A stretch of 64,000 bases of DNA, from contig JAQFVV010012400.1 of NCBI GenBank assembly GCA_028023455.1, positions 12,717,748 to 12,781,747 on the forward strand, in the 5' to 3' direction. Positions within the stretch are counted from its first letter, which is position 1. Every line of letters starts with the position of its first letter. Shown here piece after piece: positions 1 to 12,100 of this stretch. This DNA comes from Epiperipatus broadwayi. Lineage: Eukaryota > Onychophora > Udeonychophora > Euonychophora > Peripatidae. The notes under the pieces are model-generated. The model saw nothing but the letters and a program-made list of their open reading frames with translations, searched no databases and had not been told where the DNA came from. Position numbers and translations under genes: made by a program.

Positions 1-1453
1 AATTAAGCCAGTAATATTTTTTTTCTGAAATCGGAATATATTTTTTGTATTATATAAAGTTATAAACTTGAATTTGATGTAAAAAGTACTGCCAGTAAGA
101 AAATTGCGCATATGTAGAAATAAATGCGAGGAATAAAACGTAATTAATATAAATCGTAAAAAAAAAAAAATTAAAATCATGTAACTTCTTTGACTTGCCT
201 AAGTTAATAATGAAATGTAGGAAAAAGGGAACTCTTGAGGGTGGAGGTGTAATCTCAGCTGGGGTGGAAAGGAAAGAATAGTCAGCATTTTTTCGTCTTT
301 CTTGTAATTACTAACCAAAATTTTGTCTTTTTAATTACTAACCAAAGTTTTGTTGTTTATCAATTTGTGAAACATCATTACTAACACTAAGTAAATTCTT
401 TTTTTTTTTTTAATGTTTTTGTTTTTTGAGGAAGTTTACTAATATGTAATGGTATATAAATATGCTGTTACATTATTTTAAAACTAAAATAAAAAGATCG
501 TGAATAAAAATTGATTTATTAAAATGAAAAAAAAAACTTAACTTAAAAACTGAAAATTAAAAGTTGTGTAACGTATATATAGATCGCACAGATAGGAAAC
601 TTTGAAGGCTTTTAAAAATAAAAGCATTTGAAAGTATTTTTTTTTGTAAAAAAAAAGTAAAAATATAAAGATCGATATTTTAAAAATAGAAATGTTGATT
701 TCTATTGTCTTAGAAAATGGAAATGATTCTCTTATTAATTAAATGATTGTTCAAAAGCAAGCTAACTCGTGAGGCATGTAAAATAAATTAAATGGTCAGA
801 TAAGAGAATACAAAGGAATTAAATGAACAATGCAAACATGAAAATGACAGCACGGACCATAACTGAAACACGAATGGATTAGTGACGTCTTGCTCGTTGA
901 ATCTCAAGATCTGATGATAAGAGGCCAAGAGAAATATAAAAGCAAAATGATTATTATAATTGTTATCTGAGAGCTGACTATGAATATGTCATTATAACTG
1001 GCTATATTGCAGATTTTCATGATGTGGAAGTCTGCAATAAGTTTTATTTTCCGGACAACCAGCTGAGGCCTCGGGATGACAGTTCCTGACCAAATGAATG
1101 GCAAATAACGGTTTCATTTCAAAGAATGACAAAATCTACAAAAGTGATCACGAAGACGGATCCCTAAAATCTGCTCAATCCGTAACGTATGAACTCTAGT
1201 GTCTATTTAATAAGAACTTTCCTAAAAATTGCAATTAATTAATAGCTGAAAATAAGAACTCTTATCTGATTTAAAAATGCAAAATCAATTATTAATATTT
1301 TTTATGTGGATGTTTAAGCAATCATTTCCATTTCATTTTTTTTTTGTGTGTGTATATTATGTTCTAATTAAAAGTTACGTTAACATTGGGAGGGTTCGAT
1401 TTCATTACCTGATATGTATGTGTTTTGCTGTCGGTTGCTTCACTTACCCCTTT

Positions 1454-1526
1454 GAATGACTCGATTTGTTTTCGGGAAAACTTCTTTTAAGGGGTGAATG
1501 ACTCGATTTGTTTTCGGGAAAACTTC
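1454..1526. repeat. Two-copy 31-bp tandem duplication
   Basis: Positions 1454-1484 and 1496-1526 are identical 31-bp copies beginning GAATGACTCGATTTG, offset by 42 bp with an 11-bp spacer. The identity implies a recent local duplication. No function is evident. Confidence 0.85.
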
Positions 1527-1897
1527 GTATGGGAAGGACCGTTAGTAGCACATGCGTCTCAGTAAAATAGAAATTCACCCTCAGAAATATCCATCTGTGC
1601 GGTCTATTTAAGTAGTAATGTGAATTTAAATTTTAAAAAATTATTAATGTAAAATCTAAAATAAATTTATTCCTCAATTTTAAATGTGCGTTAATAAAAA
1701 AAATCTATTTGTGTGTTAATTACTGGCAGTGGCTTATTTTTTTTTTTATATTGAAATATAATTGGATAAGAATTTATATTATATTAATCTCTGCTACTCC
1801 TTGAGCTAGTGGCAAGGGCAAATGGTCAATAAAAGAAGAGTTGGATTTTTAACAGCGCGTATCTGCCTACTTTATAAATTTTTCTAGGTTCGAATGG

Positions 1898-1912
1898 CCT
1901 AGATGGCGCCCT
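1898..1912 (+). promoter_or_regulatory. CTCF-like motif (weak)
   Basis: The sequence CCTAGATGGCGCCCT resembles the AGNNGGCGC core bound by CTCF in bilaterians and stands out in a very AT-rich setting. It is flanked by a 9-bp inverted repeat (GTATCTGCC near 1859 and GGCAGATAC near 1917). A single motif match occurs easily by chance, so this is only a pointer. Confidence 0.2.
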
Positions 1913-1952
1913 GTCGGCAGATACTTTATGAGAACAATTTCAGTGACCGTTA

Positions 1953-2206
1953 AAATATATATATATATGCTTGTTTTCAAATATTACAGATTCAGCCTAT
2001 ATCCTACCTGTCTCTTTTTAGTGCATTTGAATTGACAATGTCTTATATATGAGGAGGCAGAATGACTTAAAGTCAACATGGGCACAACAATAATTTTATC
2101 ATCAGACTTTCAATGCTATCAATGACTGAAAAGATGGAGGGTATAGATTGATGTCTGTCTATTAAAGTTTTAAGATTTGCTATCTTACTATAAATCAAGC
2201 ATTGAT

Positions 2207-2238
<32 letters not shown>

Positions 2239-2418
2239 GGAGATGATAATCTGGACCAACTGATGAGTGCTGATTCAGCATGAAATATATATATATTGGA
2301 GATCAATTTCCTTTTTCACATGTGAGTGGTTATGTGTCTCAGTTATATAAGATAGAGTGGATAGCTGAAAGGTCAAAAGTCTGTGTTCAAATCCCCTATA
2401 ATTACATCTAATTTCCAA
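1953..2418 (+). repeat. Hammerhead-bearing repeat with tRNA-like tail, copy 1
   Basis: This is about 465 bp that aligns along its length with 8715-9165, sharing for example CAAATATTACAGATTCAGC, AATGACTTAAAGTCAACATG and GATGAGTGCTGAT. Within it lie a TA/TG microsatellite (about 2210-2238), a hammerhead ribozyme (2249-2304) and, downstream, a tRNA-like stretch whose B-box-like GTTCAAATCCC is at 2385-2395. The layout suggests a non-autonomous retroelement (retrozyme or SINE-like) rather than a host gene. The two copies are clearly diverged, with several indels, so the family is not very young. No protein is encoded. Confidence 0.7.
2249..2304 (+). ncRNA. Type I hammerhead ribozyme
   Basis: All conserved parts of the hammerhead core are present in order. 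CUGAUGA is at 2260-2266. Helix II is 2267-2272 paired with 2276-2281 (6 bp including one G-U, loop AUU). GAAA is at 2282-2285. Helix III is AUA 2285-2287 paired with UAU 2292-2294 (loop UAUA). The cleavage site would follow the UA at 2294-2295. Helix I is CCAA 2256-2259 with UUGG 2296-2299, extended by AUCU 2249-2252 with AGAU 2300-2303 across a GGA bulge. An internal irregularity in helix I opposite loop II is usual in fast natural hammerheads. It sits in a repeat whose second copy (near 9030) has lost the core. Self-cleavage is inferred, not shown. Confidence 0.75.
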
Positions 2419-3439
2419 GCATACATATTGTAAGGTATTGAGTCCAGACAGTACATCCCAACCCCAAGAATTCCAAAAGGAGGAAACAGAGAATTTTTAT
2501 TTCAAATTCTAGTTTGATATATTAGTTATCTATAGAAGAAAAAAAAGAATGTTTATAAGGGCATGGATAATGTGAAGAATGTGATACACATCTACAACTC
2601 AGTAGAACTGGCTTTATAATATATTGATTTAAATAGGAAGTACTGTAGGTGGTTGTACTAGCATTTCTCATTGTAAAATAACATTCTTACCCTTATTCTA
2701 GAACTAAATGCACTAAAGTATATGTTTATGCATTGATCTCAGAGCCATATCATTCTAGGAGATTTGCTCAGGTTTAAATATTAGAGTGCATAACATTTTA
2801 AAATTATTTGTTGAGTACTTATCTGCAGTTGTTTCAACTTGAATTCAGAGCCCTTTGATAAATAAAATACCTAGGGTTCAAGCTGTGAAAAGGAATATAA
2901 ATATTAAGAATATAGATTTTATTTTATATCCTTTTTTATCTTATGCATTACTTGAGTAATAAATGATATGCATTAAATTCCCTTCTCATGTGTATCAATT
3001 TCCATTGACATCATTAAAAATTATAGGGTCAAAGCTGGAATGCATGTAGGTGTGTGTGTGCACATGTGCAATAAATATACAATGCACATTTAAACATTGA
3101 CATAGATACATCTATAGGTTGTAATAATTTCATATTTTTTTTGTAAAAAGTTTTTTTTAATTTTTCAGTAAAAAGAATGATAAATCCATCTTTAAAGATG
3201 AAGATAAATACCATGTTAAAAAAGAGGGAGAATAACTCATTAGTAAGCAGTTAAAGTGAAAAATGAAACTGCTGGTTATTTTAAACTGACAAAAAAATAA
3301 ATTTTGTCAAAAAAGAAAAAAGTAAAAAAATCAACTTTTAGGTAATTATCTCCCAGCTTTATAGATAAAGACATTCAACAAATAATAGGTGGTATTCGCA
3401 GTTGTAGATATTTCAGTAGATAAGAAAACCATGACATCA
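2419..3439. other. Non-coding stretch
   Basis: AT-rich, with TG microsatellite traces near 3050-3065 and no reading frame showing a recognisable domain. Nothing further was seen. Confidence 0.6.
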
Positions 3440-3450
3440 TGAAATCTATT

Positions 3451-3561
3451 CTTTTTTTTTTCATATGTCATAGCATCTGCCAGGACGCGAACCCACACCC
3501 GTCTGCGACCAACTACTTGCTTGCATGGCAGCTGCGATACCTCTCGGCTAACAACGCAAGA
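3451..3561 (-). repeat. tRNA-derived SINE, copy 1
   Basis: Read on the minus strand this ~111-bp unit begins near GCGTTGTTAGCCGAGAGG (A-box-like, 3539-3549) and carries a B box GGTTCGCGTCC (3482-3492), the two internal RNA polymerase III promoter boxes of a tRNA. It ends in ATATG plus an A-rich tail (poly-T on the plus strand, 3452-3460). It is flanked by TGAAATCTATT at 3440-3450 and 3562-3572, a target-site duplication that supports insertion by retrotransposition. A related copy is at 52289-52387. The tRNA of origin was not determined. The reading frame across it is an artefact. Confidence 0.8.
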
Positions 3562-3572
3562 CTGAAATCTAT

Positions 3573-6500
3573 TTTTCAAATAGATTTTTAAATAAAATGC
3601 AGTTTTAAGCTTTGTTATACTTTATTGGAAGGCCAGGGGCTATCCAAGATTTCTCCCACATCTGAAAATTTAAATGGATTAAAGAAACCAAGAAGTACCC
3701 ATGGCTGATTACAAGAGACAAAAGAGGACTCCAGCCTCATGTCTCCATTCTATGGATTCAAGTGAACATCTAGAAATTGCAATACTGAGAGTGAATGCAT
3801 GAAGTCTATGCAAAAATAAAAGGCATGCCTATAAAAGAAAAAAGGAAGAAAAGGAAAGAAAAACAATTGCAATATTAAAGCAAATTACCCATAAAAAATG
3901 TGGTCTGTAAAATTACCATTCTTACCCAATATCCCTTTCATCAGCCTGAGCTTAAAAGGAATTTTTTGCAGTTAAGCTGCTATGATCTATATCTATATTG
4001 AAGCAGTAAAATCTGTTATACATATTTTGCTTCACTGTCTGGTGATCTTAGAAACTTTCAACCAGAGGTTCAAACCCATTTGTATACTTGATAATCACTA
4101 GGGAGTGCAAGTACACATATACACATGATCCCCCCCCCCGTTCTGTAAGTTAAACATTCATCTGAATAAATCGTAGTCATTTTAATTTAAAAATATTTAA
4201 ATTTCCACCACTGTAAATAGTCATGTATGTGTGTGTATGTATCACAGATAGCTGTAAATTACAATTGTAATTTTAATTCAGAATATTTAAATTTCCACCA
4301 CCTTAAATAGTCATGTATGTATGTATCACAGTAGCTGTAAATTACAATTATATTTTATTGAATATTTTATATAACTTTTTCATATATTTTGTGTATTAAT
4401 TTTATTAAGTTGACATAATACCAGAGAAAGTTCTAGAGAATAATTAACATAACTTAGATTTATAAACAAAAGAACATACTTCATTCAAATTAAAAATGTC
4501 ATTTGTAAAGTAGATTTATTTTAATAATCCCGCATTAATGGAAATTATATCTCTTGAATATATTTCCAAACTCGAAATAGATTGAAACAATACACTCTAG
4601 AACTTATTCCATTGTTAACATTAAAATGCGGATAAGTGCAGTCAAGTCAGTTAATGCACTTCTGAGTCTTGCTAGTGGCAGGGCAAGTTGAAAGCTCTAT
4701 AAGGTTTTGGTAGTGTATAAATACAGCCCAAAATTCTATGCTAGTCACTCTGTGCTTTATTTCAGAAGGTGTTGCACAAGAACCTACGTCACTCTAATTT
4801 TTAAAATATGACTGGAAGAAATTTGCTTTCCTTATCTTTTCAAGATCGCCTCCATACCGCTACACTGCTATGCCATCACCACTTAAAGACTGTCTTAATT
4901 AAATGTTTATTTAACTCTTAGAAGATGACAACCATTATTTCTACAAAAATCTGCATTGCTGACCATGTTTTTCCAAATTATTTTCCCATACACCTATCAA
5001 CCCATACGGCCATCAAGTCTTTAAATAACATAAGGAAACCCTGTTTCTGTTGCCAATATGAACTCTTAAAACCTCCATCTATGTATTTTAATTTATTTAA
5101 AGTAAAATGTAACTCTCTGTCTATTTGATAATCAGTGATGTAGTGCCGAGTATCATAAATCTCATACAGGAATGATATTCTTTTTCTCTTTGTAAAATAT
5201 AATGCACGAATCTATAATTTTATTTTCTAAACATATTTTTTGAGTTTCACTATTTCTATCTTATTATTTTAAATGCGGAAATTTTTAACTTTATTTTATA
5301 TTTGATTATATTTTATTTAATATGGTAATAATTCAATCTAGTGAACCGATCTTATCTTAATTTTCTATTCCACCATTATGGAATTTTAAATACTTAAATG
5401 TAAGCTTTCTTACCAAACTCAAAGTTTGCTTGATTAAGTAATGTTACTAGATTGTTTTATGTGTTCAATGGCAGAGTATCCACTGCCATATTTAAGATAT
5501 CAGTTTATTACTATCTTAACACTATTGATATAGTGAACTTTAATATTATGTAATGAAAAGCTTACCCTTTTCTTATAATCAATCATTTGCATATCCAGTA
5601 TGATAACTTTATTATGTAATTTTATATTCATTAAGTATACTAATATTTGTTTAATGAAAGGAACTACAAATTCCCACTCTTTTTTATATTTTGACTTTCT
5701 AACTAATATTTAAGGTCAATTGCATACCTTTAAGGATGGGTTAAGTTTTGTCATGTTATTATGCTAAATTTTATTAATTTACAAGGGTCTTAGTTAACAT
5801 AGCAGTGTCATTACAGACCTGACTCCTATTAGCATTGCTTACCCTTGATAACATTATAAAATTCATATATCTTGATTTGTCAAACTAATACCTGGAGGTC
5901 CCAGATCATTTCATAAGGCATATTTCTCAATGGAGTTTGGAATCACCAACTCCAGGATTGTGTTAGGTTGTAGTTAGGCTCTGCATGGAATAACATTGGA
6001 AATCTGAACCATTTCCTTCAGATACCATCTGTCATAAGTGCAGGTGAATCACTCATGTTCATTTAAGTTGATGAAGCCTCTCATCCTAAATCAGACTTAA
6101 TCTTTCTGGTGTTATCATATGGGTCAACAGTGCAATTATTCATTAATATTTTATATTGCCCACTATTAATCTATAAGTCATTACCATCCTATTTTTTTCT
6201 TTTATGTATTTTATAAGTTAGAAAGGTCATGTTAAAGCTTATTTGAACAATCCACCCATTTGTCAAATGATCTTTAGCTACACTAAGTAATAACTTCCAA
6301 TAAATTCTATCAAAACAGAATGATGTAATAAACACGCAGATAACCATTTCTCTTCCAACAATTGATGAATAAATTTTCTAATCTAAATAAAATGATTATA
6401 AAGGGAATTATGTAAATTCAATTCCATTTATTTGTATTCGGTAAGGTCATTTATTTTCTATTGCATAAATCATAGCATTCACAATATAAAATCACTATAA

Positions 6501-8714
6501 ATCTGATATCTCCCTCCATTAGCATATTAAGCCACATTGCCTTGATTATTTATTGACTTTTATTCATCTATGTAACTTGTATTTGCACATTCTTTAATCC
6601 TTAATCTGTGCTTTAATATGTAACCTTTAGAATACGCAAATCACTACCAATAATTATGTGAAACCCAGCTGCTATTAATTATGATGTGTAAATAGATTTG
6701 CCAGTGTATTTATTTAAAGTATATAATCCATGTTTGTTTACTCAAATTCTAACAAATTATTATAAACAAATTATTAACATTTTATAACCTTAGTTATTTT
6801 TTGTCTCATGTTTTATGCATGCACATCATCAATTAGATTGCATTATATATCACAGAGTCCATTGATTTTAAGCCAGTCTATTGGGGGTTAGAAGTCATGT
6901 TGCACCAATATTTCCATGTAGATCTCTTGTTTTTCTGCTGTGTCTCCAGGACTGGAATTAATAAATTTCATCTGTTATCATCAGAAGTGTTGTTCATAAT
7001 GTTATAGTTTTAGAGAAGAGCAAATAGGGCAGAATCCACGATTGCTCCTGACCTGTGTATCTCAGGCATGAGTGGATTTAAGTACTTTTGTTTAGATTCT
7101 GACTCTTGTTAGATGAACATACAATTCTGACTGGTACAATATGCATCAAACAATAGGATGAGGCTAAATTCAAATAATATTGAATAAACTCTACTTGAAA
7201 TAAAAGATATTAAACTCACTGAGATGGTTTCTACATATAGGAGAAGCATCCTGTAATACCAAACTTTTTTCCAATAACTCTTAACAATTTTTTTTTTGGT
7301 GTCCATCCTCTTTTCTTTCCCAAAGCTTTAAAATAAGCAATTATTATTAAAAGAGGTGGTGGTGGTTCAATAATGCTTAATATTGATTATATCCATATTA
7401 TATTATATTTTTCTATTAATATCATATGTAACTACTTATATACATAAGTATTTATAAAAGGTTTTCTTTTATTTAATAATTTTGGTATCATGAAAAAAAC
7501 AGTTTTTTTTTTTATTGTTATTACTCTTATTATATATATGAAGATTGGATACAAGATTTCATAATAGTGGGAAATAACACACACACACAATACTATCTGT
7601 GTGCATGGGTGCAGAATGTGTATAATAAATGTGTAAATCTGGAAAGGGAAGAAGGATTGCAATTTATTATAATGAGAAATACATTTAAAGTAATTAATAA
7701 CCTAGTTTAATAGTGGACTGAATGAATGGAGAGTATGATTAGAAACAAATCTATCATTAGACACTCATGTCTTTATAATTTAGAAAATCTTTTGGTACCT
7801 ACCTTTCTATTTTTCAATATATATATATATGCATTGTGATTAGGTTATTTGTTAAATGTAAATTTTCTATAATCTGAAACATCTCTCTATACACCTAATG
7901 AATGCATCAACATCCATATATAATAATACATCCATCCAACCATTGACTATAAATTTCATGGAGGAGAGGGTGATAGGAGATTACATTTATTATTACTGTT
8001 ATTAATCAATGAATATGACTAATCTGTATTGATTATTATGTAATTTTTCTGTGCATGTTGATAAATAATTTACAATAAAATTGAATTATCTGATCAAGAA
8101 AGTTTATGTTTCTTAAGGTTGATTGATTCTCTTATAGAATGAACTTGGTAATTACAATCACTATAAGATTCCAAGCAGTGACCATAATTTAAGAATATAA
8201 TGATGAGTTTATAAATAATTAGAGAAAAGAGGCAACATAACATGACTTAAAAGAAGCCAGGCATCTCAACTTGTTGTTATACAAATATCTATTGGTCCAT
8301 TGAAAGTTATTGCAATATACATTAGTGTATACCATGGTATTGGTTTATCAATTTTGAATTAATGGCAGCCATAATTTATGTAATGTCAGTGGTAATATCA
8401 GTTGTAGGGTCAGTTGTATAGAGATGTGGATGGGAGGATCATCACCATCATTATTATCATATCAATTATTAATCTAAGATATAAATATAATAAATAATAG
8501 TTCATATATACTTGTAGTTTATGAGCTAGCCTAAAGGTATATCCCCCAGTAGTGAATCATAAAGACTTTATGATAGTAGTATTGCTAAATAAGATTTATA
8601 TTATATGCACCTCTCCCATTGCCTCTGGCCATCCTGTACAAAAATTTACCTATTTTCTCACCAGATAACATGATTACTTTTTATCAGTTGGAAACTTGTC
8701 CACATATTAATCTC
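3573..8714. other. Long AT-rich non-coding stretch
   Basis: About 5 kb without a supportable gene. It includes a two-copy tandem repeat (4181-4351) and a tRNA-like scrap with a possible B box GGTTCAAACCC near 4069. Short open frames at 4925, 7109 and 7432 are low-complexity AT translation with no motif. Confidence 0.6.
4181..4351. repeat. Two-copy ~90-bp tandem repeat
   Basis: The segments 4181-4267 and 4271-4351 share ATTTAAATTTCCACCAC, TAGTCATGTATGT and AGCTGTAAATTACAATT in the same order. They differ mainly in the length of the internal GTATGTGTGT microsatellite. It is a local duplication of unknown significance. Confidence 0.75.
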
Positions 8715-9165
8715 GTATATATAAAATTATCCTTGTATTCAAATATTACAGATTCAGCTTGTATAGAGCCCATCCCATTTCTCTATATTTAAATAGACAG
8801 TCCTATAAAGGAAGGATCAGAATGACTTAAAGTCAACATGGATATGACAATAATATTGATATCAATAAGTATTTGGGCATTCCATGATCAGATTTTTAAT
8901 GATATTTTTATGGCTGAAAAGTTGGAGGGTGGGGTAGATTAAAGCCTGCTCATTAAAGTTTCAAGATTTGCTAGCTTAATATAAACCAAGCAATGATTAT
9001 ATATATATATGTAAGAGATGATGATCTGGACTAATTGATGAGTGCTGATATGCATATTGGAGATTTATTATTTTTAGATGTGTGTGGTCATGTGTATTGG
9101 TTATATGAAATAGAGTACGGAGCTAAAAATCTGTGTCCAAATCTTCTATAATTATATCTAATCTC
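8715..9165 (+). repeat. Hammerhead-family repeat, copy 2 (core decayed)
   Basis: Homologous to 1953-2418 along its length. The ribozyme region is damaged: CUGAUGA has become TTGATGA (9035-9041), and the helix II 3' strand plus GAAA seen in copy 1 are missing between GTGCTGATATGCAT and ATTGGAGAT. The tRNA-like tail is present (GTCCAAATCTTCT near 9137). A further fragment, sharing only the left edge CTTGTATTCAAATATTA, lies near 11433. This copy is predicted inactive. Confidence 0.65.
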
Positions 9166-12100
9166 CTATTCTTCCGATACTGTTTTATATTTACAATGAG
9201 TACAATTATTTGACTGACATAATTTAACTACCTGAATTCTTGAGCAAGTATTTCAAGATCATGCCTTCAGGGATCTAATATCTTTGCAATGCATGAGTCT
9301 AAATTAGAAATGATAATAGCAGCTGCGGACATATATTTTATTTAATCAAATAAGATATTTATAAGGAATTAAATTATGGGCAAACATTGACTTGAGAGTG
9401 AATTTATGTCATATAATGCAGAGACAGAGTCATACTGGGAATAATAAAATTAATAATAAAGAAATACATGGTACGTTTAGAACTGCAATGCGAGTGTGGC
9501 AGTACATTAAAACTGCCAAGCCAATGGATAAATTTGAAACAACAGGCTGGTGTTTGCCATAGGCCCAAAGGTAAGAGGGTCACATAAGAATCATCAAGTG
9601 TATAAGGGTCTGTGTCGCAATTACTTCCTGATGGGTGTCAAGCCCTATGAGAACATTCATTATGTCCACTTGTGTAGGATGACTAGGATTCAGTAAAGAC
9701 TGTATGATCTGGGATATCCTAGGCTCGAAGATAAATTATTGTATCTCTAAACTGTAACACATGTATAACTAACATAATATACTGTTAGGATTTAATATAA
9801 AATTTATGACTCGGTCCCACATTACCAACATTTAATAAATAACGTATTTTCTTAATGGGTTTATCGAATAATAACTTTATTATTTAAAAATTAAAAGTAA
9901 GTTTAAAAGGTAATTATAAGTTAGGGTGGTTACTCTAAGAACTAATATGTCCGCCACTTGCCACACAGTAGACTCCTGCATTACAATAAGTGAAGCAATG
10001 AACGCATGTTGATTAATATGAAAATAACTGAAACAAAATAATCTAATATAAATAAATATTAATCATAGCATTTACAGGACATGCATCCACTAGTTTATGT
10101 AATAATGTATTTATCTATTAAGGAATTATGGTGATTTCCGAGCTGACCAGCCAACAGAAGTATATAAAAGAGCTTTAAGATTTGGTTGTTGCACAAGATG
10201 GCAACCATTTTAATTGGAATTTATATTTAAAATTTGGCGAGGCCTGGTCGGAATCTTATCAGCATGATATTATTAAAAAATAAATGTAAAAGTAGAAATA
10301 CATACCCAAGAAGTAGACAGAGTTAGGTAAGCTAGATTATTAAAAGAAATTACAGAATAGATTTACAATTAAATTTATCAGTGTACAATTTATATAGAGT
10401 GAGCTATAGCTTATGGGTAGAATTTACGGTACTCTAGAGGCCTTGGGTACATGTACCTGTTTTATAAGGAACTTTTCATGTTCCGTGGTCAGTTGCAAAT
10501 TGTTCGTGAGTTTAAACAGTAGCAGTTCTTTCCAGCATCCAGGTTATGGATTCATTTCAATAGTAGCAGCAGCTTTCCGATTATTTGGGCAGCAGATCCT
10601 CATGATTTAATTTGTGATGGGCACATGTGGAGATTCAGGCATCTGATCGACTATCTCTGGGGGGGGAATAGTCTGAGCGCTTTCTACTCGGTCATTCTGT
10701 AATGGACGAATTAATTTAAGATTCTCTGACTCTCTCAACCAAGCAAGAGCACAGCACAAAGTCTAATAATAAAGTTTTAAAAATCCAAAAATGTTCTCTT
10801 TTTCTTTATCTTATCTTTTTAATTTCATTCTAGTTTATTTTTAGTTCCATTCATTTGCCCCAGGGAGAATCAATGCATTAACAAGAGTTTTTAGAATTTT
10901 AATCAATGCAGAAAGCTACAGTTCTATTGTTTAGGTTTATTTTACCTTTTTAACATTTTAGTAATTGAAACTTTTGGGGAATTTTTCTAATTAATCTATC
11001 ATATCTCTCACCGACCATGACTTGCCAAATTTCAAGTACAAAGGGATTTATAATTTATTTTTACTTTACTTTAAATTAAAATCCAATTTCAAAATTCTAA
11101 TTTAAAATACATTTTTAAAACAGCAATAAATTAACAAAAGTTTATAATTTAAAATAAATAGCTAAAGTTATATAAACATTATATAACTAGAAGAGAAATT
11201 TAAAATTATATCAAATATTTTATTTATTGTTTTAAATTTGTTATCGAAGTATGTGTGCATTTACGGTCAATTTTACAGATATTTATATATTTTTAATATT
11301 GCTATACACACAATTCGATACAAAAAAAGTTTAAATTTAGGTAGGATAGATGAGGTGGGTGAGACATTATATAAAAAGGTGAAACTTAAGATTCGAATTC
11401 GAATCTTACTGTTTCAATATATATAAAATTATACTTGTATTCAAATATTAAATATAGTTTTATATTTTTTTACTATTTTTCTGCCCTTGTAAGTTATATA
11501 AAAATATTGTTTATTTAGTGATATAAACTAGAAACTTTATTGAATTAAGTACAGAAAGTTGACTGCAGAAATTAATGTGATTTTAAATGAAAAGACAAAT
11601 ATTGACTTCTCTTTGATATCTTAAAAAACAAGCAGGACTAATTTCAAACAATCATTACATTATTACCAAGAGATTTTTTATATTAAAAGAACATAAAAGT
11701 ACCACTTTTTAATGTACATTAGCCAGTGCAATAAGTTTATTTACTTTTACATTTGAGTATAAGAACAAAAAAAGACATCATGGCTTTCCATTTCAAATGC
11801 CTGATATATTTCTTAACTGAGTGATGAGTTGGAAATATATGAGCATATGTGTGCTTGTGATTGCTGACTTTTTATATTTACAGTCATGGTAAACAAAATT
11901 AAATTTGATCTTATAATTTATGCCATCTAATAATGACCTTTTACTCTAATTACTTATAACTAATAAATGAAAAATAACTGTGAAAATGAAATCAGATATT
12001 ATCAAACTTTGTGAAGTTAAAACTTGACTATGAATGTATGCCTGAACTAACTATAAATAAACATTGGAAGTTCACATAGTCTAAAAGATCCAATAAAATA

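Larger units (their letters stand above)
1..1952. other. AT-rich non-coding stretch
   Basis: No convincing gene on either strand; the short open frames are low-complexity and lack family motifs. It contains poly-A/T runs, a short tandem duplication (1454-1526) and a small G+C-richer patch near 1895-1915. Nothing else was recognised. Confidence 0.6.

Noticed and set aside
913-935. CTGATGA followed by GAGAAA, possible hammerhead
   Set aside because: The bases between cannot form helix II and no partner for helix I is present.
4030-4085. tRNA-like A and B boxes
   Set aside because: The B box is plausible, but no cloverleaf can be drawn and no second copy was found; left as a note only.
6961-6986. 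Minus-strand CTGATGA...GATGAAAT, possible hammerhead
   Set aside because: Only eight bases separate the two core parts and they do not pair; no helix III or I.
10413-10610. 65-residue frame
   Set aside because: Ser/Phe-rich with no domain, and no supporting signals nearby.
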